A DNA stretch of 64,000 nt from Heliomicrobium undosum. Its GTDB lineage: Bacteria; Bacillota; Desulfitobacteriia; Heliobacteriales; Heliobacteriaceae. Each line of letters starts with the position of its first letter. Positions within the stretch are counted from its first letter, which is position 1. The DNA lies in the NCBI RefSeq assembly GCF_009877425.1, contig NZ_WXEY01000014.1:1-64000 (forward strand). The letters run 5' to 3'. Below, piece by piece: positions 1 through 10,800 of this stretch. A program made the translations under genes and the position numbers. The notes beneath the pieces are model-generated. The model was not told where the DNA came from. It did no database searches and saw only the letters and a program-made list of their open reading frames with translations.

Positions 1-2001
1 ATGTATCTGGCCATGGGACAGTTTTTCGATCAGATCGATTTTAATAAAAAGGAAAACATCGGCGTGGAATACAATAACGCCCTGGTGGCGTTGCTCGGTT
101 CCATCGTGAATCAGTCTGCCCCATCACCGTCGGCACCCCCTTCGCAATCGCAGGGCTCTTCGCTGTCAATGGACCCTTCTAGACCGCTGTCCCCGCCCAA
201 TAAGGCGAACCCAACACCTAACATCGAGGCGGCCATAGCCCAGGTGGATCGGTTTGATAACCAATCGGGCCACATTCTGAAAACCCGGGAGATTTGGTCC
301 GAATGGAAAAAACACCGGCAGGAAGCGAAGCCAAAACAGTCATTGGATGAACTCGTCGCCTTGATCGCCCATGTGGGCGATGCATCCAACCTCATCCTCG
401 ATCCCGAACTGGACAGCTACTATCTGATGGATTCCGTCGTCAACAAGTTGCCCAACATCGTCGTAAAACTGGTTGAAGTCAGGGACTTTGTGACATCCCT
501 GCCGGTCGGGCAAGACCTTTCCAATGAGCAGCGAGTCGCGCTCATCTACCTGATCGCGGAAACCGAGGGTTTGCTGGAAAACGAGAAGAGCGGTCTCGCC
601 GTCGTCTACGGGGAAAATCCTGCCATGAAGGAAGTCTTGGAAAGAGGCGACAGCGCCACCCTGTCGACTGTGAAGAATGCGCTGCTCCAGGTGCATAGCC
701 AGGTTGTCACACCAGGTCGAGTGGCGCAACTGCCCCGGGAAGCGATCAACTCCCTGACATCGGGGATCACCCAATGTATCGAGTTGCATCAGGGCCACTC
801 GCAGGCCCTGACCGGTTTGATCGACCAGCGGATTGACAAGTACGGGGCCAAGAAAAACATGACCCTCCTCGCCTTCGTCGCTGGCATGTTGCTCGCTCTG
901 TACTTCTTCAGCGCCCTGTACCGGACCCTCAAGGTCCAGGTGCGGCAACTGCAGGCGCTCACAAAAGAGGTCGCCGGGGGGGACCTGACGCTGTCCATGG
1001 ACGTCCTGTCCAAGGACGAGATCGGTGAACTGATCGATTCCTTCAACAGCATGGTGGCCAATCAACGACAAATAGTCCGCACTGTCCGCGATTCGGCGGT
1101 GCAACTATCGTCGACGATGGAAGAATTGGCTGCCTCTTCAGAAGAAGTGGCGGTGGCGGCGTCGGGGATCACCCATTCCGTCAAGGAACTGGCGAAAGGC
1201 ACGGACAATTCCAAGGCGTCTGTGGCGAACATATCCCGGGAAATCCAGAAGTTTTCCGCTCAAAACGAGATTTCCAAGCAGCGGTCCCTTTCAGCCGCGT
1301 CGAAGTCACAGGGAACGCTGACCACGGCGATGAACAGCAGTGCAACGGTCAAAGGGCTCGTCGCCAAAATGGATAATATCCGAGAAAAGACCCTTGATAC
1401 GGAACAGATGTTAAAGACGCTCGATCAGTTCACCCAGCAGATCGACCAGATCAGCCAGACCATCACCGGCATCGCCAGCCAGACGAACCTGCTGGCCTTA
1501 AACGCCGCCATCGAAGCCGCCCGCGCCGGCGAGGCCGGGCGAGGTTTTGCCGTTGTCGCCGAAGAGGTGCGCATCTTAGCGGAGCGCTCCAACAATGAAG
1601 CCAAAGAGGTCATCGCCCTGGTGCAGAGAATCTTGGAGACGACCCTCCGGGCTGTGGCGGCGAACCGCTCCAACTGTGTTGAGGTGGAAGAAGGCGTCCG
1701 CATCGCCGAACAGGCAGGCAAAGCCATCACAGAAATCATTGAGGCCGTCACCGGTACGGTCAACGATATCCAGCAGATCGCCGGTGTCACGATCGAGCAG
1801 GTAACCGGCCTGGAGAGGGTTGTTGCCTACATCAGCCAGGTGGCCAAAGAGGTCGAAGCGCCGGCGGAGAATGCGGCGACTGTGCTCTCGGCAGCGAACG
1901 AGATCGCCGCAACCATGGAAAACATGGCTGTCGGCACGGGGCAGAACAGCGAGATGGCTCGGTCGCTGCGACGCGCAGTAGAGCGGTTTCGGGTGGAGTA
2001 A
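1..2001 (+). CDS. Methyl-accepting chemotaxis protein, 5' end cut by the window
   Basis: Transmembrane chemoreceptor that would signal to CheA/CheW. What is visible is a mostly alpha-helical sensor region with a Ser/Pro-rich insert near residues 40-70, one membrane segment at about residues 287-308, a HAMP region to about 360, and a cytoplasmic signalling domain whose hairpin tip carries the conserved [20 protein letters not shown] sequence at about 490. A typical receptor has a first membrane helix before the sensor; none is seen here, so the real start probably lies left of base 1 and the ATG at position 1 is only an in-frame methionine. The ligand cannot be inferred. The next gene on the same strand starts 120 bases downstream. 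Confidence 0.9.
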   Translation: MYLAMGQFFDQIDFNKKENIGVEYNNALVALLGSIVNQSAPSPSAPPSQSQGSSLSMDPSRPLSPPNKANPTPNIEAAIAQVDRFDNQSGHILKTREIWSEWKKHRQEAKPKQSLDELVALIAHVGDASNLILDPELDSYYLMDSVVNKLPNIVVKLVEVRDFVTSLPVGQDLSNEQRVALIYLIAETEGLLENEKSGLAVVYGENPAMKEVLERGDSATLSTVKNALLQVHSQVVTPGRVAQLPREAINSLTSGITQCIELHQGHSQALTGLIDQRIDKYGAKKNMTLLAFVAGMLLALYFFSALYRTLKVQVRQLQALTKEVAGGDLTLSMDVLSKDEIGELIDSFNSMVANQRQIVRTVRDSAVQLSSTMEELAASSEEVAVAASGITHSVKELAKGTDNSKASVANISREIQKFSAQNEISKQRSLSAASKSQGTLTTAMNSSATVKGLVAKMDNIREKTLDTEQMLKTLDQFTQQIDQISQTITGIASQTNLLALNAAIEAARAGEAGRGFAVVAEEVRILAERSNNEAKEVIALVQRILETTLRAVAANRSNCVEVEEGVRIAEQAGKAITEIIEAVTGTVNDIQQIAGVTIEQVTGLERVVAYISQVAKEVEAPAENAATVLSAANEIAATMENMAVGTGQNSEMARSLRRAVERFRVE

Positions 2002-2121
2002 ACGCTGCCCCGGAATCCGAAGGATTCACAAATTCTACACAAACCTTTCAGATGCATTTCAGTTTCCTCTGGTACATTAATAGCACAGAAGGAAACAACG
2101 AAAATCTGGGAGGTTTCAAAC

Positions 2122-2445
2122 ATGAGTTCCATCACCAATCAATCGCTTCCAAACCTGAGCGTCGAGGGCAGCGCCGCCGGACGCTCAGCGATCAGTAAAG
2201 TTAAAGGCGTCATTTCCAGTGCGCTGGCCCTGCTTGGTCTAATCGTCACCGTAACCGGCATCGGTTTGTTCGTCGCCCCCCATGGTCCTGTGGCCGCGAA
2301 AGGCTGGACGTTCCTGGGAATGAACGTGCCTGTGCTGAAGGACCTGCATATCTGGCTGGGCTTTGGGATGGCGGCCTTTGTCCTCGGCCACTTCGCTCTC
2401 AACCTGAAGACGCTGATCGCTGAGTTAAAACAACTCTTTCGCTAA
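2122..2445 (+). CDS. Small DUF4405-like membrane protein
   Basis: A 107-residue protein with two predicted membrane helices, at about residues 30-52 and 70-92. The second helix contains the LHIWLGFGMAAFVLGHFALN pattern, whose spaced histidines (in LHIW and GHF) resemble the haem-ligand histidines of cytochrome-b-like DUF4405 proteins. GGGAGG lies about 10 bases before the ATG. Such proteins are thought to sit in the membrane and may bind haem; no partner redox gene is adjacent. A clear terminator follows. Family assignment is from pattern only. Confidence 0.7.
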   Translation: MSSITNQSLPNLSVEGSAAGRSAISKVKGVISSALALLGLIVTVTGIGLFVAPHGPVAAKGWTFLGMNVPVLKDLHIWLGFGMAAFVLGHFALNLKTLIAELKQLFR

Positions 2446-2531
2446 CCCCTGTGACATCGACAGGGTCTGTCGTCAACGTGGTGTGTCCTCAAGGGTAAGA
2501 CTGGTCAGAGAACCAGGCGCCAAGATAAGCG

Positions 2532-2565
2532 AAGACCGTCAGTTTCGAGCTGACGGTCTTTTTTT
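2532..2565 (+). terminator. Intrinsic terminator after the DUF4405-like gene
   Basis: An 11-bp perfect stem (AAGACCGTCAG with CTGACGGTCTT, 2533-2543 with 2550-2560) and a 6-7-base loop are followed by a run of T on the plus strand. Confidence 0.9.
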
Positions 2566-2605
2566 CATCCGATTTTTGTTCCAACGTTCCAACGTCCAAC
2601 GGTTC

Positions 2606-4573
2606 TCAATAAATCAACCCCACCGTTTCCCAGTACGGCACGGCGACACAAATGGAAAGCAGACAGATCACGCCATAGACAATCGCTAAGCCGCGTGTTT
2701 GCTCATGTCTGAACATTTTTTGGTCTGTTCCCTCCACCATGGACAGGTACATGGCGTTTTGGCTCGGCAATACCCAGGGGTTGCTGGCCAGCAGCATGAT
2801 GATACCGACCACAACCGGATTGAGATGCATGGCCTCACAGAGCGGTGTCACCGTTAACATGCCTACGAGCAGGGCAGGGGTAATGGGCAAGACAAAGCGA
2901 AGCAGATAGAGATACACAGCGACGGCTAACAGGAAGACCAACTGGCTGTCCATGACCGTCTTTAACAACGGTTGCAGTAGGTGGGATAAGGTGTCGGTCA
3001 AACCGGTGGATTTCATGGCGTTTCCGAATCCGACCATGGAGCCGAAAGTGATCAGAAAGCCCCAATCGATGCCGGAACGGATGGTTTTATCGGTGAGGAC
3101 AGCACCCACATAGAGGATGAGGAAGCTGACCAGGGAGATCCAGGCGCCGTCGATGTGATGCCAGGTCTGGGTCAGAAAGCCGATCAGGGAGAAGGAGGTC
3201 GCCAGCAGGCACACCTTTTCCTCGCGGGTTAAGGGACCCAGGACTTTCAGTTGCGCCTCGATCATCGTCGGTTGGATCTGCAAGCCCTCCTTGTGCGGAA
3301 ACATCAGCAGAATCGCCAGAAAGGAAAGAATAAAAAAGGCGAAACCGAGCGGCGCAGCATGGAAGAACCAGGTCTGATAAGATACCGATTGCGCTACGTC
3401 CTGGGGAAGCAACCCCAGGATCACGTAACAGACGGCAGCGCCGTTCATAAACAGGAAGGACATGTGGCCGAATCCGAGCAGGCAGCTCATCGCCAGCCCG
3501 ACGGAAGCGCTGCTGCCGCCTGGAAGGCGCAGGGTTTCTCCCAAAGCGGCCAACATGGGCGCGACGAGGGTCACACGGCCATTCGATGATGGGATCACCG
3601 GTGTCAGCACCATGCCTGTGATCGCCCAAGCTAGGGTTTGACCGCCGTAGTTGGGCGGAAACCGCTTCATCACCAGTAGCGCCAACCGGTACATCAGACC
3701 CGTTCGTGAGATCCCCGCCGTCAGCGCTGAAACGCCAAGAATCAGAAACCACGATGAGTGAGAAAAACCGGAAAAGGCGATATTCGGCGTCGTCGCCTGC
3801 AGCAAGACGGCAGCCAGGGGCAAACACAAGGCGACGGCGTGGGGAGAGTAGAGGTTGAAGGACCAGAACAGCGCGGCTGCGGCGATGATCTGCAACAAGG
3901 CGGTATGGGACGCCTTCATCCCGGCGGACTGGAGGAGGAAATGAAGGATAATCTCCACAAAGGCGGTGAAGAGAAGCAACGCCAGTGGCTTGCGGTTTTT
4001 GAACAAACCGCCCCAGAGGGCGCCAAGGGAACAGAGAGGAAGAAGGGCTGTCGGGGAGGTTTGTCGATCCTGAGCAATCGCGGCCTCCGGATGCCCGGCA
4101 ACAGGCTCTGCGGAGGCGGCCGTTTCCTGATGATCCGGTTGGGTGTCCACATCATGGCCGGACTGGGCGGCCAAACGCTTGGACAGCAATTTTGCGATGG
4201 CGATGGCCAGGCTGTGATGCTCATGCAACAGGTAGTCGAAACGCCCCTTGGATAAGCGGGCCAGCCGGCACGGCGTCATCGTCTTCACCGTAGCGGTCCG
4301 GGGAACAGCGGTCAGCAGGGCCATTTCGCCGAAACAGTCATTCTCGCCAAACTCGGCGAGAATGACTGGAGCTTGACCATCAGGGGGGGCGCGAAAGACG
4401 GACACTGATCCCGACAAGATAATGTACAAGGAATCGCCCGGATCGCCTTCATGAAATATCACATAGCCTGCCGGGTACTGCACCTCTTCGAACTCAGGCA
4501 ACAACTTGGCCCGGTGGATGCGGTCCAAACCGGAGAAGATGGGGATATCCAGCGATCGTATATCTACGTCCAT
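2606..4573 (-). CDS. cNMP-binding domain fused to a DASS/SLC13-type anion permease (copy A)
   Basis: A 655-residue fusion. Residues 1-135 form a cyclic-nucleotide-binding domain: glycine-rich GDPGDSLY, then FGEMALLTAVPRTATV with the phosphate-binding Glu and Arg present. A polar linker to about residue 190 leads into roughly 11-12 membrane helices resembling the DASS (SLC13) sodium/dicarboxylate-sulfate family, including a PSSN-type substrate motif. Ordinary DASS carriers lack the N-terminal domain, so transport may be gated by a nucleotide or other small ligand; that is inference. A close paralogue lies at 11562-13535 on the same strand. The ATG start matches the paralogue. The ribosome binding site is weak. 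Substrate unknown. Confidence 0.85.
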   Translation of the reverse strand: MDVDIRSLDIPIFSGLDRIHRAKLLPEFEEVQYPAGYVIFHEGDPGDSLYIILSGSVSVFRAPPDGQAPVILAEFGENDCFGEMALLTAVPRTATVKTMTPCRLARLSKGRFDYLLHEHHSLAIAIAKLLSKRLAAQSGHDVDTQPDHQETAASAEPVAGHPEAAIAQDRQTSPTALLPLCSLGALWGGLFKNRKPLALLLFTAFVEIILHFLLQSAGMKASHTALLQIIAAAALFWSFNLYSPHAVALCLPLAAVLLQATTPNIAFSGFSHSSWFLILGVSALTAGISRTGLMYRLALLVMKRFPPNYGGQTLAWAITGMVLTPVIPSSNGRVTLVAPMLAALGETLRLPGGSSASVGLAMSCLLGFGHMSFLFMNGAAVCYVILGLLPQDVAQSVSYQTWFFHAAPLGFAFFILSFLAILLMFPHKEGLQIQPTMIEAQLKVLGPLTREEKVCLLATSFSLIGFLTQTWHHIDGAWISLVSFLILYVGAVLTDKTIRSGIDWGFLITFGSMVGFGNAMKSTGLTDTLSHLLQPLLKTVMDSQLVFLLAVAVYLYLLRFVLPITPALLVGMLTVTPLCEAMHLNPVVVGIIMLLASNPWVLPSQNAMYLSMVEGTDQKMFRHEQTRGLAIVYGVICLLSICVAVPYWETVGLIY

Positions 4574-4600
4574 AAAGTAGATCCACTCCCAACTACCGGT

Positions 4601-4628
4601 TTGATTTCATATTACATGATTACGCAGG
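4601..4628 (-). promoter_or_regulatory. Half-retained operator upstream of copy A
   Basis: This 28-base stretch matches positions 13576-13603 upstream of copy B at 26 of 28 bases, including CATGATTACGC. The left arm that makes the copy-B site a perfect inverted repeat is missing here. It starts about 27 bases upstream of the start codon, where a regulator or core promoter would act. Confidence 0.5.
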
Positions 4629-4783
4629 AAAATAACAATAAATTTCCAATGTCCAAAAGCGCCGTTGATGGCCCTTAATGTTGTATTCCGGCCTCATTGG
4701 CCTGTCGAACCATGGGGAGGAGAATCGGGGCCGAAACTCGAAAAGGTACAATTCTTACTCCTATTCGATGAAAGGAGACCTTC

Positions 4784-7700
4784 ATGAGCAAGGCCTACCA
4801 AAAACTCAAACGGATTTTGTCGCAGATGCTTCAGTTAGACCGGGCCGACCTGGATTTCGGTATTTACCGCATCATGAATGTAAAACGCGCCGAAGTAGAA
4901 AAGTTTTTCAACAATGACCTGCTCCCGCAAATCAAGCAGGCATTGAGCAAATATACTGCGAATGATGAAGGCCAGCGGCTGCTGGTCGAGAAATCGGCCG
5001 TCCAAACACAGGCGGTCGTAGGGGGCGCCATTGGGTTGGCCGCTCGAAAGCAGGCGATCGATGGGGATGCCTTTGAACAAGAGGTTTACGCTCACCTGGC
5101 CGACTTTTTCAGCCGCTACTATGACAAAGGCGACTTTATCGCCCAGCGTCGTTACAAAGAAGGGGTGTACGCCCTTCCTTACCAAGGTGAGGAAGTGAAA
5201 CTGTACTGGGCCAATGCCGATCAGTACTATGTCAAATCGGCCGAAGACTTGAGCCACTACACATTCAAAGTGCCCTCAGGAAAAAAGGTGCACTTTCGCA
5301 TTACCGGGGCTGACGTAGAGCGTGACAATAATAAAGAAGCAAAGGGCAAGGAACGCCGCTTCGCCCTTTGCAGCGAAGCGCCCCTCCAAGAAGCGGGCGG
5401 CGACCTGATCATCCGCTTTGCGTACTTTCCAAACAGCAAGAAACAGCAGGAACTCAATGAGGCGACCCTATCTACGTTGCGAGCCCTGCTGGCCGAAGCG
5501 CCTTGGCAGGGGAAATGGGACAAACTTTTCCAGCCGGCGCCATCTGAGAGCGCTTCCCAAGGCCTTGCCGCAAGCGCTTCTGACCGCCCTTCCGAACGCG
5601 CCTTGCTGGAAAAGCATCTGAACATTTTTACCGCCAAAAACAGCTTCGATTACTTTATCCATAAGGATTTGGGCGGCTTTCTCCGTCAGGAATTGGACTT
5701 TTACATCAAAAACGAGATCATGCGTCTCGATGACCTCAACACCGAGGGAGAACTGCCGCTGGAAACGACGTTGGCGAAGATCCGGGTCGTCAAGGACGTG
5801 GGTTACAAGATCATTCAGTTCCTGGCGCAGATCGAAGATTTCCAGAAAAGGGTGTGGCTGAAGAAAAAGTTTGTCCTGGAAACCCACTACTGCGTAACCG
5901 TGGACAGGCTCCCCGATGAACTGCTCGAAGAAGTGATCAACAACACAAAGCAGATCGGGGAATGGAAAAAACTCTTCGTCATCGACGAGTTGGAAGGGTA
6001 TGCAGAGCCGGTGACGTTCGCGTTCCTCCGCGCCAACCCCTATCTGGTCGTGGACACCGCCCTTTTCAAAGAGGACTTTGCGCAGCGACTGGTCGCTTCC
6101 TTCGACTCGTTCGATGACCGGTTGGACGGATTGCTCGTTCACGGCGACAATTTTCAAGCCTTGCAGTTATTGCAGGCGAAGTATAGAGAACAGGTAAAAT
6201 GCGTCTATATCGATCCGCCCTATAACGCCAAGTCGAGCGAGATATTATATAAGAACAGTTACAAGCATTCATCATGGCTGTCCATGATGTTCGATCGGCT
6301 GCAACTGGGCAAGAACTATCTGCGGGAAGACGGCGTCCAGGTCATCGCCATCGACGAGGTGGAACAAGAGGTATTGGGACAGATCATCAGCCAGGTCTTT
6401 CCCGATTACAGGAAGGTCTGCGTTCCCATCGTCCACAACCCCCGGGGCCAGCAGGGAAAAAACGTGTCCTATGTGCACGAATTTGCCTACTTCATCTATC
6501 CGAGCGACGAGCAGAAGTATCTGGCCGATGTCAAGCGAGGGGAGATCAATTCGAGAACGCTGCGCGACAGCGGAACCGAGTCGGACCGAACGGACGCGAG
6601 GACCTGTTTTTATCCCTTTATCGTGAAAAATGAAAAGATCGTCGCCATCGGCGATGTGCCTGATGACGCCTTCCATCCCGCCGGTGCGAATGTGTGCAGG
6701 GCAGACGGAACCATCGAGATCTGGCCGATTGACGAATCGGGCAATGAAAAGAAATGGAGATACGCGCGCAACTCGGTGGAGCGGATTCTTGACAAACTGG
6801 AGATCAAAAAGGGCAGAAGCGCATGGCAGGTCATCTTTCACAAGGACACGGGCGTCATGCGTTCCTTGTGGGCAGACGCCAAATATGACGCCAGTGAGTA
6901 CGGCACGAAGTTGTTGCAGGGGCTCTTTGGTGAAGAGGCGACCGCTCTATTTTCCTACCCGAAATCGATCCATACGGTGCAAGATACCCTTGCCGTCGCC
7001 TTTCACGACGACAGGTCGGGAATGGTCCTGGACTATTTTGCCGGAAGCGGGACGACAGGCCATGGGGTCATCAACCTGAACCGGGAGGATCAGGGAGCGC
7101 GCAAGTACATCCTCATCGAAATGGGCGAGTATTTTCACACGGTGACGAAACCGCGCCTGCAGAAGGCGATCTACTCCAAGGACTGGAAAAACGGCAAGCC
7201 CCTCTCGCGGCAGGGCGCCAGCCATATGTTCAAGTACATCCGTCTCGAATCCTATGAAGACGCCTTGAACAACCTGCAGATCCGCCCTCAGACGGCGGTG
7301 CAGCAGAGCCTGCTCGACGGCAACGAGGAATTTAGAGAGAGCTATCTCCTCGAGTACATGCTGGATGTGGAAACACAAGGCAGCCCATCTTTGCTCAATA
7401 TCGATGGATTCGCCAATCCCTTTGCTTACAAGTTGAAAATCCACCGCGACGGCGAATTTCAGTTCGTCCATGTGGATCTGGTGGAGACTTTCCACTACGT
7501 ATTGGGGTTGAAAGTGAACCGGCAGAAGGCCCGCGAGGGCTATTGCCTGGATCAGGCGGAGTACCTCTTCCAGGCCATCGAAGGGGAGACGCCCGACGGT
7601 CACCGCGTCCTCGTCATCTGGCGCACCCTGACGGGCGATATGGCCCGGGACAATGCCGCATTGGACGCTTATTTTGTCGATAACTACGGCAACGGTGCCG

Positions 7701-7831
7701 CCGCCTTTGACCGCATCTATGTCAATGGCGACAACAACCTGGCGCTCCACAGACCCGGCGACCATGCCTGGAGGGTCTTTTCCATCGAAGAAGCCTTCCT
7801 GAAAGGCATGTTTGACGATCAAAGCTACTGA
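4784..7831 (+). CDS. Type III restriction-modification DNA methyltransferase (Mod)
   Basis: Adenine-N6 or cytosine-N4 methyltransferase of the type III (beta) class, modifying one strand of its recognition site and serving as the specificity subunit for the Res partner that follows. The catalytic DPPYN motif is at residues 477-481 and the SAM-binding FAGSGTT motif at 752-758, so the order is catalytic motif first, as in beta-class enzymes. At 1015 residues it is longer than classical Mod proteins (about 600-700), with about 430 residues before the catalytic core. The ATG is preceded by AAAGGAGACC. The stop is 11 bases before res, so the two are surely co-transcribed. Target recognition cannot be read from the sequence. 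Confidence 0.9.
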   Translation: MSKAYQKLKRILSQMLQLDRADLDFGIYRIMNVKRAEVEKFFNNDLLPQIKQALSKYTANDEGQRLLVEKSAVQTQAVVGGAIGLAARKQAIDGDAFEQEVYAHLADFFSRYYDKGDFIAQRRYKEGVYALPYQGEEVKLYWANADQYYVKSAEDLSHYTFKVPSGKKVHFRITGADVERDNNKEAKGKERRFALCSEAPLQEAGGDLIIRFAYFPNSKKQQELNEATLSTLRALLAEAPWQGKWDKLFQPAPSESASQGLAASASDRPSERALLEKHLNIFTAKNSFDYFIHKDLGGFLRQELDFYIKNEIMRLDDLNTEGELPLETTLAKIRVVKDVGYKIIQFLAQIEDFQKRVWLKKKFVLETHYCVTVDRLPDELLEEVINNTKQIGEWKKLFVIDELEGYAEPVTFAFLRANPYLVVDTALFKEDFAQRLVASFDSFDDRLDGLLVHGDNFQALQLLQAKYREQVKCVYIDPPYNAKSSEILYKNSYKHSSWLSMMFDRLQLGKNYLREDGVQVIAIDEVEQEVLGQIISQVFPDYRKVCVPIVHNPRGQQGKNVSYVHEFAYFIYPSDEQKYLADVKRGEINSRTLRDSGTESDRTDARTCFYPFIVKNEKIVAIGDVPDDAFHPAGANVCRADGTIEIWPIDESGNEKKWRYARNSVERILDKLEIKKGRSAWQVIFHKDTGVMRSLWADAKYDASEYGTKLLQGLFGEEATALFSYPKSIHTVQDTLAVAFHDDRSGMVLDYFAGSGTTGHGVINLNREDQGARKYILIEMGEYFHTVTKPRLQKAIYSKDWKNGKPLSRQGASHMFKYIRLESYEDALNNLQIRPQTAVQQSLLDGNEEFRESYLLEYMLDVETQGSPSLLNIDGFANPFAYKLKIHRDGEFQFVHVDLVETFHYVLGLKVNRQKAREGYCLDQAEYLFQAIEGETPDGHRVLVIWRTLTGDMARDNAALDAYFVDNYGNGAAAFDRIYVNGDNNLALHRPGDHAWRVFSIEEAFLKGMFDDQSY

Positions 7832-7842
7832 GGAGGGCGGTC

Positions 7843-10800
7843 ATGGCCAAGACATCCGGTGTGCAGAACCGCTCCCCGAAAGGTAGTGGCAAAGGCAGGG
7901 GAAAAGGCAGGGGCAAAGGCCGCGGCGCAGCCCTGAAAGACAAAGCGACGCTGCCCTTTGAACAGCGCCTGGTCCTCAACCGCTACATGTTCCAACTCTT
8001 CGGCTGTCGCGATCTGGCCGATTTGGTCGGTGTGCCCAAAGACCGGCAGGGATTTATGATCGATGCCGTCACAGGGATGAAAGAGCCCCGGCTGGAACAA
8101 TGGGACGACGATAACATCACCCGCTTTCATCACTTCCTAAGCAACCGCCTGCCCGACCACGCTCCCATACAGCGCGAACAGTTGCTCCAGTATGACCAGA
8201 ACATCGTCCGGCACACCCTGGCCATTCAGGAACGACGGGAAAAGCGCGTCTACTGGAAGTACTTTCAATACCTCGCCCTGCTCTTCACCGAAATCTACCT
8301 GGACCGGTACTTCAGCGATCCCGAAAGCCTCCTGAAGGAATTGAACGCCTTTGTCGACGCCTTCAACGCGGGAAAGGTTGATGGCGACCAAATCGCTCCC
8401 TATCAGCCTGAAGACCTGCGCAAGTTGGCCTTCTGGAGCGCCACCGGCTCCGGCAAGACCCTGTTGATGCACGTCAACATCCTTCAGTACCTGCACTATC
8501 TGAAACTGCGCGGCCGGGAAGAACGGTTGAACCGGATCATTCTGTTGACGCCGAACGAGGGCCTCTCTCGCCAGCACGAAAAGGAGCTGCACCTGTCCGG
8601 TCTGGCGGCGAGCCTCTTCGCGAAAAGCGATGGCGGCGCCTTCAAGGGCCAACAGGTCGACATCATCGACATCTACAAATTGCAGGATGAACGGGAAAAG
8701 AAGGGGACCGCCATGGTCAAGACGGTCCCCGTGGGCGCTTTTGAGGGCAACAACCTGGTGCTCGTCGATGAAGGCCACCGCGGCGCCGGCGGCGATGACT
8801 GGAAGCCCAAACGAGACAGGCTGTGCGAACAAGGCTTCTCTTTCGAGTATTCGGCCACCTTCGGCCAGGCCATGAAAGCCTCCGCGAAACGAGAACTTGT
8901 CCAGGAATACGCCAAGTGCATCCTCTTCGATTACCGCTATCGCTACTTCTACGATGACGGCTTTGGCAAGGAATTTGCGATCCTGAACCTTGCCGATGAG
9001 CGTGACGAGATGATGCGCCGCCGCTACCTGACGGCCTGCCTGCTCGTCTATTACCAGCAACTGCGCCTGTTTGCCGACAAACCGAAGGAAGCGGCCCGAT
9101 ACCTGCTGGAAAAACCGCTGCTCGTTTTCGTGGGCGGCAAGGTGACGGCTGTGCGGAAAGAGAACAAGCGCCAGGTCTCCGATGTGCTGGACACGCTGTT
9201 GTTTTTGAAGGCGTTTGTCGGTGCGCCTGGGCACGCCAAAAGCGATTTGCGGCAGTTGCTCTCCGGACAGACCGGTCTGCATGGCTCGGACAAGCGGGAT
9301 CTCTTCGCCCACCGCTTCAATTATCTGAAAAGCCTGGGCTGGAGCGTAGAACGGCTCTATGAAGACATGCTGCGGTTGCTCTTTCATACCGATACAGCCG
9401 GGGCGACGATGCATGTGGAGAACCTGAAAAAAGCCGACGGGGAAATCGGCCTTCGCTTCGGCAATGGCGGTTATTTTGGGGTGATCAACGTGGGCGACGC
9501 GCCTGCGCTGCTGGCCCTTTGCGAAACACAGGGTCTTCCCTTCGAGACGAATGACTTCACCGGTTCCCTCTTTCGCCGCATCGATGAGAAGGACTCGCCG
9601 ATTAATGTGCTCATCGGCTCGAAAAAGTTTACCGAGGGCTGGAACAGTTGGCGGGTCAGCACGATGGGCCTCATGTATGTGGGCGCCGGCGAAGGTCCGG
9701 AAATCATTCAACTGTTCGGTCGCGGCGTCCGATTGAAGGGCAAAGGGTTCTCCCTCAAGCGCAGCAGCCGCCTTCCCGGAGAAAAAGCGCCGAAATGGCT
9801 GGAGACGCTGGAGACTCTCCATGTGTTCGGGGTCCGGGCCGATTACATGGAGCAATTTAACGAACACCTGGAAGCCGACGGGGTAACCAAAGGCCGGGAG
9901 TGGACCGACCCGGTCGCACTGCCGGTCATCCGGCAACGGAGCAAGCGGCCATTGACATTCTTGCAGATCCGTGACGAGGCGGACTTCAAAAGGCGCGGCG
10001 AAAACCCGCTCTTGTCGCTGCCCGATGAACGCCTGCTGCGGCGGCCCATCGTTCTCAACTGGTACCCGAAGGTTCAAGCCATGCAGAGCAAAAGGAAAGC
10101 TTACGGCTTTCCGGCGGGTGGAGCAGGGGAAGAGGAGTGGAGGGGCGCGACAGGGGCGACAAGCGCGACAAGCGCGATAGGCCCGACGGGCGCGACAGTA
10201 GCGAAAGATTTGATAGATGCGTCAGTAACGCGAGAACTAAGGCAAGCGAAGTTGGGAGAGGGAAAGTTGGGAGAAGCGAACACCGCTTTTCTCGATGTTG
10301 ACGCCCTCTACTTCGAACTCTTGCGGCATAAAAGGGAGCGGGGCTACCATAACCTGACGATTCCCCGTGGAATCGTGGAGCAGTTGCTGGCGCGGACCGA
10401 TTGGTATATCCTCCAGATTCCCCCCGACCTGCTGCGACCGGGCGATTTTACCCGTGTGCGCCTCTGGCAGGAAATCGCGGCGGCATTGCTCAAAAGGTAC
10501 TGCGACCGTTTCTACTACGTCAAGAAGGCGGCCTACGACAGCCAGCACTTAGAGTACGTGGGACTCGATGAATATGAAGCGAGCCGGGCGAAGCGAGGCA
10601 AGCCGGGGAACTTCTTGGCCGAGTATGAGGTCAGGGTGCGCCAGGATTTTGACGGCGCCGGTGAGGCGGTCCGACAGTTGACCCAACTGGCCTCTGACAT
10701 CCGGGCCAAGAATTTGGCCGAGGTGAGACTGGGCGGTTTTCAAACGATTCTATCGAAACGGCATCTCTATCAGCCCTTGATCCATGTGGAAACGGAAACC

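Noticed and set aside
340-1104. A 254-codon minus-strand frame inside the first chemoreceptor
   Set aside because: It is antisense to a convincing chemoreceptor, with no ribosome binding site or recognisable motif.
8137-10077. A 646-codon open frame on the minus strand inside res
   Set aside because: It is fully antisense to a gene with clear helicase and nuclease motifs. Its protein is unlike any family and the openness follows from GC-biased codon use.
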